This document shows, piece by piece, positions 36,344 to 48,700 of a stretch of DNA of 64,000 bases. A program made the position numbers and the translations under genes. This DNA comes from Cheiracanthium punctorium (Eukaryota > Arthropoda > Arachnida > Araneae > Cheiracanthiidae), in NCBI GenBank assembly GCA_038373885.1, contig JAWZYV010002555.1, positions 372,001-436,000 of the forward strand. The letters are read 5' to 3'. Position 1 is the stretch's first letter. The number at the start of each line of letters is the position of its first letter. A model generated the notes under the pieces. The model was not told the origin of the DNA. It made no database searches and saw only the letters and a list, made by a program, of their open reading frames with translations.

Positions 36344-36769
36344 GTAAGTAACTTTTTATATCCATATCAATTTTTATTTTACCAATAAATATACTTCAAG
36401 AATTATCACTTCTACAATTTAAGATTTTTTAAACATAATTTGAAAAATGAAATTTTTAGACAAAAATTTGATTACAAAAGCTGTATATGCTATTGAATCT
36501 ATTTTGTGATCAAATCTATTTTTAATATGCATTACAAATTTTAAAAATATCAGTCATAGCACAATTTCTAACTGTTGTGTTGTGAACTTAAAAATTTTGT
36601 TGCTATGAATTCCTAGTTTCTTTGTTGTGAAAAAGTACTCTCTCTAGTTTCTTGGGCAAACTTCTAGAAGGGATGCTCTGAAAGCAAATTTCTTAATTTT
36701 TTTCACACAGAAACTTTGTTGCCAAAAAAAAAGGAAAAGCAATTGTATATATATGTAAAATATATCGGT

Positions 36770-37005
36770 GCAGGACAGAGCTCTGTGTAACATATTGGGT
36801 TCTGGACAGGAGCGGGCAATGCGGCTGGGTCAAAACAGGGGAAGAGTGCCATCTTTGACATGAGTGCCCACCCGCAGCAGAGTTCTAATCAGGCCAAATA
36901 AGGAAGGCAGGTCCTCGGGCACTGGGTGCAGGCTGTAGGTGTTGAACTTATACTTGGGCTGTAGGTGTTAAACTTATCGAATGAACCATGTCGGGTTTAA
37001 GAAGG
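36770..37005. other. GC-richer patch, unidentified repeat
   Basis: Composition clearly differs from the surrounding intron. It contains a 26-base tandem duplication near 36930-36985 (CTTGGGCTGTAGGTGTT twice). It may be a fragment of a retroposon; no ends were found. Confidence 0.4.
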
Positions 37006-37307
37006 CATATTTTACTTTTATTTTCACTTGAATTTACATGAGAACTGAAGTTATGAAAAAGCCCCTCTCCGAGCTGCGTTTCAAAATATTTAAATTCAGA
37101 TCATCTGTTCTGTAGAGTAGTCACATGTTCCAAAAGAGGTACATTTATTGGTTATTAAAATGCCCAGTTCTTCTAGCCCTAGGAAATTCTTGTGAAGTTT
37201 TAGTGCCAGACGACCATGGGAAAGAGGGGAGATATATTACTTGTGTTTTAATTTAATTTAGATCCCAACCAAATCCTTTGTTTGAAAACCAAAGTTACTA
37301 TGCCCTT

Positions 37308-37659
37308 GCTGCTCCCGCAGTGGTCTGGGTGGTAAACTTCGTTCCCATAAGAACACGGGAAGTGAAGCAGCATACGGCTTGGCCAGTGCTTGGGAGGGTC
37401 ATCTCCCTCTCGGCTCGTCCGCTGTGGAACCGTGTATGCTAATGGGAGCTGGTGCACGTAAAATCCGTCGTGGCTTCAATGTCCTCCATGTTGTTAAACG
37501 ATATCTCTGGGGGTGCAGATTTCAGGTGGTGGTTAGTCCCTCATCTGCAATCGGTTCAAAATTAGGGACCAACAAGTAGAAGTCCAACCCCCTCGGGGGC
37601 TCTGGCACCCCTCTTTCCATGGATAGTGTCATCTATCCATGGACACGACAACAACAACA
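37308..37659 (+). mobile_element. 5S rRNA-derived SINE
   Basis: A 352-bp insertion bounded by a perfect 11-bp target duplication ACTATGCCCTT (37297-37307 and 37660-37670). Its first 120 bases align by eye with 5S rRNA: GAAGTGAAGCAGC in the place of box A, GGCCAGTGCTTGGGAGGGTC covering the intermediate element and box C, at the spacing of a 5S gene. The body then gives way to a non-5S middle part and an (ACA)n tail (ACGACAACAACAA). Internal 5S promoter plus short-repeat tail plus target duplication is the SINE3 layout. It sits in MsrB intron B, same strand. Confidence 0.75.
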
Positions 37660-37733
37660 ACTATGCCCTTAAAAATTTTGAAAGAAGCTAATAGAAATTT
37701 TGAATGTGTTTAATTTTATGTTATATATACATT

Positions 37734-40401
37734 AGGGTGGTCACAAGAAATCAACTCTCGAAATTTTGTGGGGGGCCCCCACAAAAAGTTGCCAATAGGC
37801 TCAAAAATGAGATTGGTAAAGTTTCAGCTCATTTGCATAATATTAACACGTGCCGCATTGAGGTTAAAGTTTAGAAAAATCGCAGTTTTTCGCAAAAAAG
37901 CAGTCTTTCCGTCATAAAATGGATAAAATTGAGTCTAGAAACATGGTGTTGATCTCGTTTCAGAAGAAAACTTCCCTCCTTGATGAGCCACACATCACTT
38001 TTGTGTAAAAACTTACAGATTTAACCCTCCAAGCGGTTGTCATGTCAAATCCCGTCCACGTTCTTCCAGTTTTCACTGCAATACATCTATAATAATAATC
38101 ATTTGTAATACTGAGATATCATAAAATACGTTTGATATTAAAGCTTGTATGTAATTTAGAAGCCTTTTTAAAAAATAATTGCAAATCTTCCTGTTATTAT
38201 TATTATTTTTTTTTATTTAAAAATTGCATGAAAATTTTACCGTGAAAACAACTTTAGATTATTTGTCCATTTCCAAAATGCTCTGAGGGTAACATTCGGA
38301 TAATATCTAGTCCTAAAAAAATGCATATATCTATGCTTTTTTCAGGACTAGATACGATCCGAATCTTAAAAGTTGGCTTTTTAATGAAAGTTCAAAAAAT
38401 TATATTTCGTCTTTATCCTCCTTTTGTTTTTCTTCGGTTTTTCTTTCTTTTTTTGTGTACAAAAATAAAGGTTGTAATTAAAAAAAAAAATCTGAAATTT
38501 AATAAAAAATGAAATTTAAGTAAAAGAATGAACAGAAAAATAAGGTCAAAGAAGGCATAAAATTGAGAACGACTAACGTTTAGATATATTTGATTATTAA
38601 AGTTATGTATCTAAGAGGAAGCACATTATAAAGAAAAAAAATTAGTATTGTTTTACAATTTTTTTGTTAAAGTGGCTAGGCTTAGATAATGTTTCTTTCG
38701 AAGTTTGCAGCCTCTTTATCAAATTTTCAGTATTGTAATAATTTTAAGTCTTGATTGGGGTTAAAGTCTGAGTGGGGAGTGTTGAAACCATGCCTTTACA
38801 TAAATATTTATTATAAATAAACAAATGTCTGTAATAGCTCTTTTTTCTAAATCTGTTAATGAGACCTGTTGCCTGAAAAGAAGTATTTCGAGACAATAAA
38901 TTGCCTTAGACATCCACCTGGCATAATGAACAGCACCAGGTACTCTGAAAGAAATGTCTATTTGGAGAGACTCTTATAAAAATTAAACAATGTTGGGTTA
39001 AATCTTTATAGTTATCCCTGAGCTGTTGATTTCTTAAATGTTCTGCAAGAAAATTTGAAATTTCTTTCAAATTTCGCATTCTTTATGTAATAGTTTCATC
39101 TTCAATAGCAGTTTTGAACTTTGTCTTGCCTAACTTAGGCCGCCCAATCTGAAATTTCTAAAAAATATCTGGATGCAGAGCAGTAGCTTCACCCACTTTG
39201 CAATCAAAACAGATTTTAGGATGATTTCTAAAATATGATGGCGACAAGGTAAATATAGAAGATTTCGATCCAGTAATTGCTGCAACAAAAAAATGCACGT
39301 TCCCCTTAGGCAACAAGTCGTATCAAAAACACATTGCCTGAATTTTACCAACTGCCTCCCATTCTTCAACTGCTGTAAATACAGCTTTTGCCTAAGAGTT
39401 ATTCTCATATTATTTTTCAAGCTGAGGAACTCCTATTAACTGTTCTTCGTGTCCACAGCTAAATAAAATCGCTATTCTCTTTACATTTTCTTTATTCAAA
39501 ATATGAGGAAGCATTTTTCCATCCCAGTGAACAACAACACCCTCTAAATCAGAATTTTAAAATCTGCTTTTGATGAGATCAATTCTTTGTTTTTCGAAAA
39601 AAATTCTTGTCTTCGGAGTCTTATTGCACGTCAAGGGTCCGGCACTGGAAAGATATTATGTGTTAGTGTTGAACCACTTTTACGTTATACCAGTATGTAA
39701 ATCATAACGATAATATGAGAGCTAGGGGAGGCATATCTCTTCCTTTCCCATACGTATGGGCATTCATGTCCATTCTAAAAGTAAATAATAACAGACAACA
39801 AAAATAGCATTGTAATGAAGAAAAATTTGAGAGGTTTGTCTTAGATGTGCTTCAACTGAAATACAAATCAAGATCTTTTCTTCTGAAGTACAGAAATGCA
39901 TATCAAATAAATAAATATATTTCACGAATTGTAGTTTAGTTATGAAAATTCTTGATTTATTTTTTTTGTTTTCCGATGCAAATAATACAAAAGACGGTCA
40001 AAATTACTTAATGTTCTTAATTTGTCTTTTTTTCACTAATTTTACAAAAATGCAGATTTTGGAGGGAAGATTCACAAACTGACCTAAAAAAACGCTGAAT
40101 GTCATTAAATATTGGTTTTTGTTGAGAGTAAAAGTTCAAAGCAACAACATTTTTTTATGAAATAAAAACAAGAACCAGGTCTGTAGAGCAAATAGTTTAT
40201 ACTAAATGAAGGAAAAAGTAGATATTTTAGCAAAAATCGTAATTTTTCAAGAATTCAACCTCAATGCGGCACAGGTTAGTATTATGCAATTGAGCTAAAA
40301 CTTTGGCAATCTCAGTTTTTAGTCAATTGGCAACTTTTAGGGGGGTGCCCCAAAAAATAACATTAAAAAAAATTTTCCCCATATAACTTGTGACCACCCT
40401 A
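37734..40401. mobile_element. hAT-like element, 2.7 kb, degenerate
   Basis: The ends read TAGGGTGGTCACAAG and, inverted, TAGGGTGGTCACAAGTT, with longer imperfect similarity through AACCTCAATGCGGCA. The flanks ATATACAT (37726-37733) and ATATACAC (40402-40409) match at 7 of 8. A broken transposase lies inside on the minus strand. Confidence 0.8.
39130..39570 (-). pseudogene. transposase remnant of the 2.7-kb element
   Basis: Minus-strand pieces VVHWDGKMLP (about 39507-39533), LIGVPQLEK (about 39421-39450), then after a frame change VFDTTCCLRGTCIFLLQQ and LPCRHHILEIILKS resemble a transposase family common in arthropod and cnidarian genomes, where FDTT(S)SNTG and CRHH motifs occur. At least two frame changes and a TAA after the LEK segment break it. 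The family parallel is from memory and was not searched. Confidence 0.55.
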
Positions 40402-40409
40402 ATATACAC

Positions 40410-40790
40410 ATATGCAACATGTCATAATGAACTACACACCTTGCACTATTTTGTGACATAGTTTGTCTGTTGTCTCTGACATTGAGGCATTTGTCATAGT
40501 ATGCAATCAGTTTGAAGTAACCACAGTGGTAAAACTCTGCCCTTTGTTCAAGGGATAGTTGCACAGCCTGCTTCAATTTAGCATTATTCTGGAAGTTATG
40601 TCTTGAGAGTGTGACTTTGCATCACAAAGCCCAAATTTTATCATAGTGGTTTCTTCAAACTGATTGCATGCAATGAAAAATGTCTCAATGTCAGTGGCAA
40701 CTATGTTGAAAAATAGTGTAAAACGTGTAGTTCATCATGGATTGTAGTATTATTTTTTGGCAATAAAGTTTTTGTGTGGGGGAAAAAAAA
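40410..40790. pseudogene. palindrome of two mariner 3' ends
   Basis: The minus strand at 40337-40576 reads AEFYHCGYFKLIAYYDKCLNV, and the plus strand near 40680-40720 reads KCLNVSGNYVEK followed by TAG. Both are the mariner transposase C-terminus (the family ends YDKCLNVxGDYVEK). The facing segments GCAATCAGTTTGAAGTAACCAC (40505-40526) and its inverse near 40647-40668 pair. So two partial mariner copies lie in opposite orientation. An AATAAA and A run follow at about 40764-40798. Confidence 0.7.
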
Positions 40791-41949
40791 AAAAAAAATC
40801 TGATGTGGACACCTCATGACTTCCTTGTATGTCTATTAAATCATAAATATTTTCAGTGCACTTCATCTAAACTTATCTCATTTCAAAGAGATACAATACT
40901 GCAATAATACTAAGGTTTAGTGATTGATAGCCAAACATTTGAGATATTGCCGATCTGGATTCAGTTTTAAAGATTTATTTTTGACACTTAATTTGGTGAT
41001 ATTTCCCCAAAAACCATAAAGCTTGCAATAGTTTCATTTGCAATAGATTTTGAGCATTGCCAAAATAGTGATTGACTACGGATTTTTAATTAATTGAAGG
41101 TATCTATAGACCTTAAAGTCTTTTGGGTGACCCTGTAAATAAATTACTCTTTCCAATTATAATGAAAAATAAAAAATGCACAGTTATATGTTACAATAGT
41201 TCTAAATGGAAAATCTTATCATTCTATGGCTAGAAGATTTAGAATTATGCAAAATACATAATAATTTTTGGCGCCAAATTTGGCGATATTTCACCAAAAG
41301 CTGCCGAGTTTGCAATAGTTTGTGAAATTTTGAGCATAGCTGAAATAGGGATTGACTACAGCCTTTATTGAATTGAAGGTACCCATGGACCTTAATGTGT
41401 GGAAAGTATTTTGGACGACCCTGTAAAGAAAATTACCCAGTCGATTGCACTAAAATAGAGATATGCACAATTGTATGTTATACTAGTTTTAAATACAAAA
41501 TCTCAGCATTCAACAGTTAAAAGATTTAGAATTATGCCAAATACATAATTATTTTTGCTGCCAAATTTGGCAAAATTTCAGAAAAAGTCATCACGGTCAA
41601 TGATAGTTGCCGAGATTTTGGGCATGACCCAAATAATGACTGACTATAAACATAACCAGGGTGACTACCAGTCATGAAAATCATGAATGTCAAGAATTTG
41701 AACAATGTGTCATGAATGTCATGAAAATGTCCCGAATTTCTATAGGATGTCATGAATTTTTTTTTTCCTACAACCCAGTCTCCTGTTGTAGGGAAGGGAA
41801 AAGGACTGTCTTTCGATCTCACTGCCGTGTGGCAGTTTATCTTGCTGATTAGAATAGTTAAATTTCATTTACTTTTGACCATTTAATTAATTAGTGACTA
41901 TTAAGAGTAATTAATATTATAATTATATATATATATATGTATATATGTA

Positions 41950-42386
41950 CAGGGTGATTTACTACCAGGCTGACAAACTTGCAGGAGGGGTAGAGGTGCA
42001 GAGATGGTTCAGAATCACAGAGCAATGTGGGGTCGAAAACGTCGTCTTCATGTACCTGTTAATAATCACTTTGGAAGAAGTGTTGAAGTGTGCGTCTAAT
42101 ATCTTAATCAAGTTTCATAAACAATGGGCTTTCCTCCGACAATTTCATAAATGTAATGAAAGAAGCAATTCTAAAATAACTATTTTTATCAAGTGCAATT
42201 GATGAAAGAGGAATTAGTTTTTGAAAAACCTTGGCCGGAAAGTTTACTATTACTTGAACATTTTTTCTAAAGTGTACAGGTATATGAAGACAACATTTCC
42301 AACCCTGCATTGGTATGTGATTCTGAACCATCTCTGTACCCCCTACACCCTCTGCAAGTTTGTCAGTCTAGTAGCAAATCAACCTG
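41950..42386. mobile_element. mariner-type MITE 1
   Basis: A 437-bp element with ends CAGGGTGATTTACTACC and, inverted, CAGGTTGATTTGCTACTAG, continuing through TGACAAACTTGCAG on both sides, flanked by TA. It is inserted in a TA microsatellite inside the hAT-like element. Confidence 0.8.
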
Positions 42387-42406
42387 TATATGTATGTTTA
42401 TCTATA

Positions 42407-43012
42407 CAAGGTGACCCAAAAATAGCTCCCAAACTCTCCATAGTCAGATTCCTCGTTGGAAGTACATAAAAATTTTCCAAAGCATTGTACCTCTACGATC
42501 CATAGTTTACAAGAAAAATGCAAGACAAAAGCAGAAACGCCATATCCAGTGTACCAAAAGAGCCTTTATTGGAAGCATGAACATAGGTTTTCTTGCAAAT
42601 GCTTTCATAGAATGATACAATTTCCACCGTGACTATCAAGGCTTGGGTGTGGCGTGTAATGGCTAACTGCTCGCTCTGCATCAATCTGGTGCCCATATAA
42701 ATTCACACAGAATGAAGGGGAGGGACTGAATCACTTTTTACTGTAATTAGATCAATCCTTTCAAACGTATTCATTGGAAGGAATTCAAAGGTGGCAGATC
42801 TGATGAGCATAGCAGTCCCCCCTTATCCAGTCCACTGTCCAATTTAATGTTTCTAATTGATTTTCCTTGCACTGGATGTGATGTCATAATTTGATTTTCC
42901 TATTTTTCTCGAAAACTATGGGTCCTACAGGTACAGTTCTTTGGGCAATTTTTATGTGCTTCCAATGAGGAATTGAGCCGTGCAGAGTTTAGACGCTATT
43001 TTGGGGACACCC

Positions 43013-43014
<2 letters not shown>
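42407..43014. mobile_element. mariner-type MITE 2
   Basis: A 608-bp element with ends CAAGGTGACCCAAAAATAGC and, inverted, CAGGGTGTCCCCAAAATAGC, with about 70 bases of inverted similarity (for example TTCCTCGTTGGAAG and its partner). TA lies on the left side; the right side runs into CATATA repeats. Confidence 0.75.

Positions 43015-43015
<1 letters not shown>

Positions 43016-43050
<35 letters not shown>
43016..43050. repeat. (TA)n microsatellite
   Basis: TA repeat next to mariner-type MITE 2; a similar tract lies at about 41926-41948. Confidence 0.95.
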
Positions 43051-43052
<2 letters not shown>

Positions 43053-44872
43053 ATTATAATATGACTAAAATTAGTTATATTTCAAAAGCAATAAAATGGT
43101 GGTATGTCATGAAAATTCCCTTGTGGTCATGAATTTTTTTTTCTGCTCTCCAGTAGACACTCTGATAACATAATGATGTCCATATACCTTAATGTATTGA
43201 AATTCTTTTGGGTTGCCCTGTAAATAAACTATCCAGTGAGATAGAACAAAAAAGGGAGGTGCACAATTAGGTGTTAAACAATCCTAAATATAAAAGGTCA
43301 ACATTCTACGACTAATAGTTTTTGAGATGAGAGTTACATACATACAGATGTCAGGAAAAACTATGAAAACGGATTTGCAATTGCTCAAAAAGGATTGTTC
43401 ATGCATTTATACAAATACACATACATGTGTATGTTAAGACGTCTCACAAAAACTCTTCAACATAAATTAATAGTCAAAATTGATTTTTTCATCAAAATCC
43501 GCATATCGAAATTTTTTGCCACCACTATACTTCCTTTTACTTCATACAAGGAAGTAAAAATGATGAACTTACCTTTGGAATGACCCTCACAATTCTCAAC
43601 ATCAAACTTCCCCTTTTGAATAAACAATTACCATCCAATTTTGAAGAAAGAGTAAATGGTAGAAACTGCAGTGGAGACAAATAGCTCTTGTTTCTTTGGC
43701 ATATCTGAAATGGAAACTCACTCTGGGCTATTTTAGGTAGATATGGGGTTTAAAGAGCTTGTGGTAAATAAGCTGTTGCAGCTTTGTTGTTAAAACGTTT
43801 AGCTCTTCTTCAGATAATTCTGTAACTCCTGGCAACTGAAAACAAGTTACTGAAGATGATGCACATACACCAAGAGTCTTGACTTTAGATTATAAATCCA
43901 ATTATTTAGTGAGGAAAAAGGAGCTTTAAATTTTAGTTTATATTTATTCACTTGTTTAAAGTTCTTTTATGGCTAGTGTTGGTTGTATTTGATGTGCATT
44001 TAGTGTTGCAGTACATTGTTTTGGCTATTTATAGAATTGGATAATTCAAAATGACTAGAGTGTTATATCTGTCATTTTAGTTAATCCTTAACAATAATTG
44101 AATGCATTGAAAATAAAACAACCATTGACAATTATATAATCATTTAGTGCCGGCTACATTTAGTAAAAAATTATTCTCCTGCACATTTCATTTATAATTT
44201 TGAAGGATTCAAACAGCATTTAACCACTTTCTTTAAAAATTCAGCACTAATGCATTTGTTTATATTGTTATATTTTGAATGATAAACATGCATTTTAAGA
44301 AGTCTACTGAAGCTTACTTTTAGGTTCAAAACAGAAGAGGTACATTAAGAGCGCTTAAAATCATTAGTATAAGGTTAAGAATTTTTGTGAATTGAGTTTA
44401 TTCATCAATTCAAATTTTAATTACAGAAATTGGTGTTCTTAGTTTAATCTGATAGCAGGTTAGTTTTTATGCATGCTCTTATGTTAGTTTATTAAAACTT
44501 GGTTCATTCTTTTCCTTACCCCAAATTTAACTTACAAGAATCATTATTTTGCATGAGATGGTCTATTAGCTATAAAAACATTTCTTTTTTAAATTTCTGC
44601 ATGGTTACTAAGGCTGCATGGTTACTAACAATTAATTTAAAACTGAGATCTGCACAAGCTACAGTTATTTATGTAGTTTCCCCTGAACTGAAAAATGCTT
44701 TATCAGAAATTATTTAACGATGAAATCTCTTATGGCTTAGCCTATGCAGGTCTCCAATTGGAGTAGACTAGACTAATAGACCTGTACTCAAATTTGGTTG
44801 TTGACATCATTATTTTTGTGATGTCTATTTTTCTAGTTAGTTGTAATCTTCTTCTCCTCACTATGAAAACAG

Positions 44873-45033
44873 ACATGAAACGGACGGAAGCTCTCTGCTC
44901 AAAATGTGGAGCCCACCTTGGTCATGTGTTTGAAGATGGACCTAAACCAACTGGCAAGAGATACTGTATAAATTCAGCTGCTCTAGATTTTAGGAAATCA
45001 GAAGATTCATCTACACCAAACAATACTTCTTGA
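44873..45033 (+). CDS. MSRB: MsrB exon C (catalytic cysteine, stop codon)
   Basis: Last coding exon. After an AACAG acceptor the frame reads (H)[12 protein letters not shown], giving the second zinc pair C102-x2-C105, then [16 protein letters not shown] and [12 protein letters not shown] with the catalytic Cys125. The active residue is TGT, so this is a cysteine and not a selenocysteine enzyme. The tail [13 protein letters not shown] ends in TGA at 45031-45033. Counting from the ATG at 31948 the joined product is 146 residues, usual for animal MsrB1/SelR-like proteins without long extensions. The loop between the two zinc pairs is short compared with the long fly isoform, like the more common MsrB form. 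Intact frame, intact catalytic set and good splice sites argue that the gene is functional. Confidence 0.93.
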
Positions 45034-45719
45034 GAGCTGGTGATTAAGTGTTTTCAAGTTTTTTTTTTTTTTTTTCTTCTGCCTACCTTCAACTCTGTAA
45101 GTGCGTTTATAAAATACTTCAAATGGCCTCTGAACTGGTTGCTGGTTTTATAGTGTTTGTGTTTCAGAGAATTTTGTTTAGCTTTGTTACCATATATGTT
45201 TAGATTTTATATTTGGTCATAGTGAAATAAGTTATTTAGCTGCTGTGTGTATACTGATGAATTGATAAATACAGTTGTTTATGTACTATTATATGCTTTT
45301 AGTTGATGTTATATTTGTTTTATCAATATTTCTTACTTTCACATAGATTCTCATGTGGTTTTTATAAACTAACAACTGCAATAGGGAGCTTTTCAAAAAC
45401 TCTTATTCCATAGAATTCATATTATATTATGATTTACATGACTGCCCCACCCCCTATTCTTATAAAATTAACTTTTTGTTTGTTTGTTTGTTTGTTCATG
45501 AAACACTCACTAAAATTTGAAAAGTGCCAAATGTGGTTATGATTATTAAATTTTTACAAATTTGAAATTTTAATTTCTTTTATTCCATAAAATTCCATAA
45601 AACTACTTATATTTTTTAGTTTTGAAGACACATATTTCAATGAATTCGGTCTTTTGTTCTGAGTTCTATTGTTATAGTGCTGTAACTTTCTAGTTCTTTG
45701 TAATTGCCTGGCCATTGGT

Positions 45720-45725
45720 AATAAA
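45720..45725 (+). terminator. candidate MsrB polyadenylation signal
   Basis: The first canonical AATAAA that I find after the MsrB stop codon, about 690 bases downstream. Another lies at about 46140-46145. Which is used cannot be told without transcripts. Confidence 0.3.
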
Positions 45726-48700
45726 AAAAATGACACACGTTTTTTTTTTTTTTTTACCATTAACATTACTGCATTAGAGATGCAGAGTTGGTTATCAGAT
45801 TTATAAACAGGTTTTTCAAAGTAAATTTTTTCTTTAAAAAGAAAACTGGCAAATGCATTATCTGTTTGTGAAACATCAAAATTTGCTGAGATGGAATTAA
45901 CTTTTTCTGTTGCGTTGCAATTATTGACTTTCTAACCACAGATTTTTTTAACATTATCCTGTTTCTTGATTAATTTTTTGACTTTTAATTTTATCTGAAT
46001 TTTTTAAAATTTTAATCATTACTAAAATTTAATATTTTTAAGTTATTGTTAGTTTTTATTTTGCATATGTCTTTAAACACTATTGATTAAGCTAATGCAA
46101 TTATCACAGATGACACATGAAATGAAATTAATCAAAAAGAATAAATGTTTCTGAAGTATAAATTAAATATTATTTTTTTCTTCTTACAGCAGTATTGTTA
46201 CTATGTTTAAGTATGAGTTCTGCAATATATGATAGTAAGCATTCGCCTACTGATTTATACGTTTGATGTTTCAATTATTGCTTGAAGTATATATTATTAA
46301 CATACTCAAGTCTTCACTATGATTGTACTTTAAGTTGATCATTTTTGCTTATTCAGTTATTTTATAGCATTTTGTCTTTTATGATCAGTAAACCAGTATA
46401 AATTTCTTAAAGCATATATAGTTAATATTATATACTTTCAGGAAATCTTTGGAAAGTATTTTCTTTTGATTAAAAAAAGAAAGAAAATAGGAGGGATTGG
46501 AGTGAAGAAATTCAAATAAAAACGATATATTTATACATATCTTCATTACAACATAACTTGATGATGAAACACTCTATATGATTTTTTTGCAACATGATTT
46601 AAGGCATTGTAATGGTCAATATTGCATCACAATTACAACTGTTGTTAATCAAAGAAAGAGCACAAATCTCATGAAATGTTATCGTCTTCATTTTAATATG
46701 TTTTTCTGTAAGAAATTTATCTGTTATCAATTACATATAATACAAATTATTGAGTCTTAATATCATTGAGCCTCAAGTACAAAGTACTTAGATACCTGCA
46801 GTACCAACCTTAATTAGATGTTGCATTTTATTTTTTGAATCATTTGATTCATTTCTTCCAGTAAAATATGTATTGTTACTCAGGATTTGAATGAAAGAAA
46901 GGTAACTGACTTTGTCTAAGATCTGTTGTATTCTGTTCTAGATAAAGTTTTTGCTGCAACAAAAACTTGACTGTTCTTGTAGCATGAACTAAAGGTTTTA
47001 CGTTCAAATTTATTCAGTGGCAACAAACATTCATAAAGGTTAGTTTTAATATTTAAAAGGTCTTTAGCTAACCAAAATTAAATTTTTTGTCACTGATTTC
47101 TCTTAATATTTTTCGTAATATATACTTAAAACAAATCCTTTTTACTTTTTCTTTTCTCTTACTAATCATACCCTAAATACATGTATCCTGCATTTTTGAA
47201 AGATGATTCTAGTCAAGCATTAAGCAATAACATGCTTTCCCCCCTTTTTTATCACTGTACTCTATGAATTCTGAGCCTTTAACTTTGATTTTTAACAGTT
47301 TTAAATTTAAACAAATAAAGTAATGCTTCATATTTTTACTTATTTAAATATTTTCATGAAAACATAATGCAATTTGTAAATAATATAAGCATTTTAAAGT
47401 ATTAAATATATTGTGATATATTTTCAATTTATTTATCATGCATTCAGTTTTTCAAAACAGGAAAAGAAGTATTTATCATGTAAAATGGTTTTGGTAACAT
47501 GTTCTTATTTGTATTTATCAAAAAATTTTTTCCCTTTTCTGTGACAGATAATATGTATGGGCATTATTACTGTTTGTATGGAATACCATGTTTGAATATA
47601 TAGCAGAAGACTATTAATTGACTTGTAGTTTCTTACTACAAATTTAATTATATAGGAAATTGTTAAATTTTAAAAGATAAGGAAAAAAATTGGAAAAATA
47701 ATTTTATTTTGGAATAAAAATACAAAAGTGATTGAAAAGAACATCTCAGAATTTTTTATGTCAGTAGCTAAATGTGATAAGAGCACAGAAATTATGTTAA
47801 TTGAAAATTTGATGGAAAAGTTATCGCCACTTTTTTTTTTTCTTTATCAGTTGAAAGAGTGTTTCTAGTAAAATACAGAGCTTGAAATATTCATAGTTAT
47901 TTTTAAATTGACAGATTTCTAATAATATTTCAAAGCAATCAAACCCAAAAATTTTGATTGAGAAAACATGGTATTTTGCCAACACTCTTTCAGTTTTTCT
48001 TTTCTTTTTCTTTTGTAAACCTGTCTTTAGCATTCAGAAACTATTATTCTCCTTTTACTTATAAAAGAAAATTTGCATCATTGTAAAACAGATTTTTGAA
48101 TGATACTTGAGTATCAAATTTTTCCTTACTCTAAAAAGAAAATCTACTGCGCAAACTTTTACTGAATTAATTCACCTTTAGCTTTTAAAATCATATGCAT
48201 GTATACATGCTTCTGACTTTTGTTAACCTCTCTAAGGTAAACTGTGTTACTTTATTAACAGTTTATAATTTTCTGTTCGAATCATAATGCTCATACTAAC
48301 TTCTCCAGTATGAAATTATGTGAATAGGTATGGTTTTCTGCTATATATAGATACTTTAAAAAAGATTCAGTTCTACAATGCTTTATGTTTTTAGTTCATT
48401 TTATTTTTATTCATGTCAGGGATTAAGCTACAGTTGTATTTTTCTCAAGTACACAAGGGACAAGTGTAAATGCTTGTATTGGAATTTTAAAATCTGTGGG
48501 GAAAAAAATAGACATATTTTATGGACTTCCTGTATAAAATTCCAAAATGCATTAAATAACATTTTATATTTGAATTACATAATGTTCAATTATAATGGAT
48601 CAAATAGCAAGAGATAAAGTTTTGAAGGTTTAACAGAACAGTTTCCTCAATGATCAGGCATATTGAAGATAGATTATGGGACATGAACAACATTGTCAAT

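Larger units (their letters stand above)
41657..43166. mobile_element. hAT-like insertion splitting the tandem array
   Basis: The ends read CAGGGTGACTACCAG and, inverted, CAGAGTGTCTACTGG, with TCATGAA-rich subterminal regions on both sides. The flanks AACATAAC (41649-41656) and AACATAAT (43167-43174) match at 7 of 8, with two extra bases at the right end. It contains two mariner-type MITEs and (TA)n tracts. Confidence 0.75.
40880..43370. repeat. 287-bp tandem array, interrupted
   Basis: Equivalent TTTGG motifs begin at 40992, 41279 and 41566, exactly 287 apart. Each unit also contains GATTGACTAC, ACCTTAA and ACCCTGTAAA. The third unit is split by the insertion 41657-43166 and resumes at 43175 with GTCCATATACCTTAATG. 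Confidence 0.85.
36344..44872 (+). other. MsrB intron B
   Basis: An 8.5-kb intron between MsrB exons B and C. From left to right it holds a GC-richer unidentified patch at about 36770-37000, a 5S-derived SINE, a 2.7-kb hAT-like element, a mariner 3'-end palindrome, a 287-bp tandem array split by an insertion, and about 1.5 kb of plain AT-rich sequence (43.4-44.8 kb). No additional MsrB exon is needed, because exons B and C join in frame at a conserved position. Confidence 0.8.
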
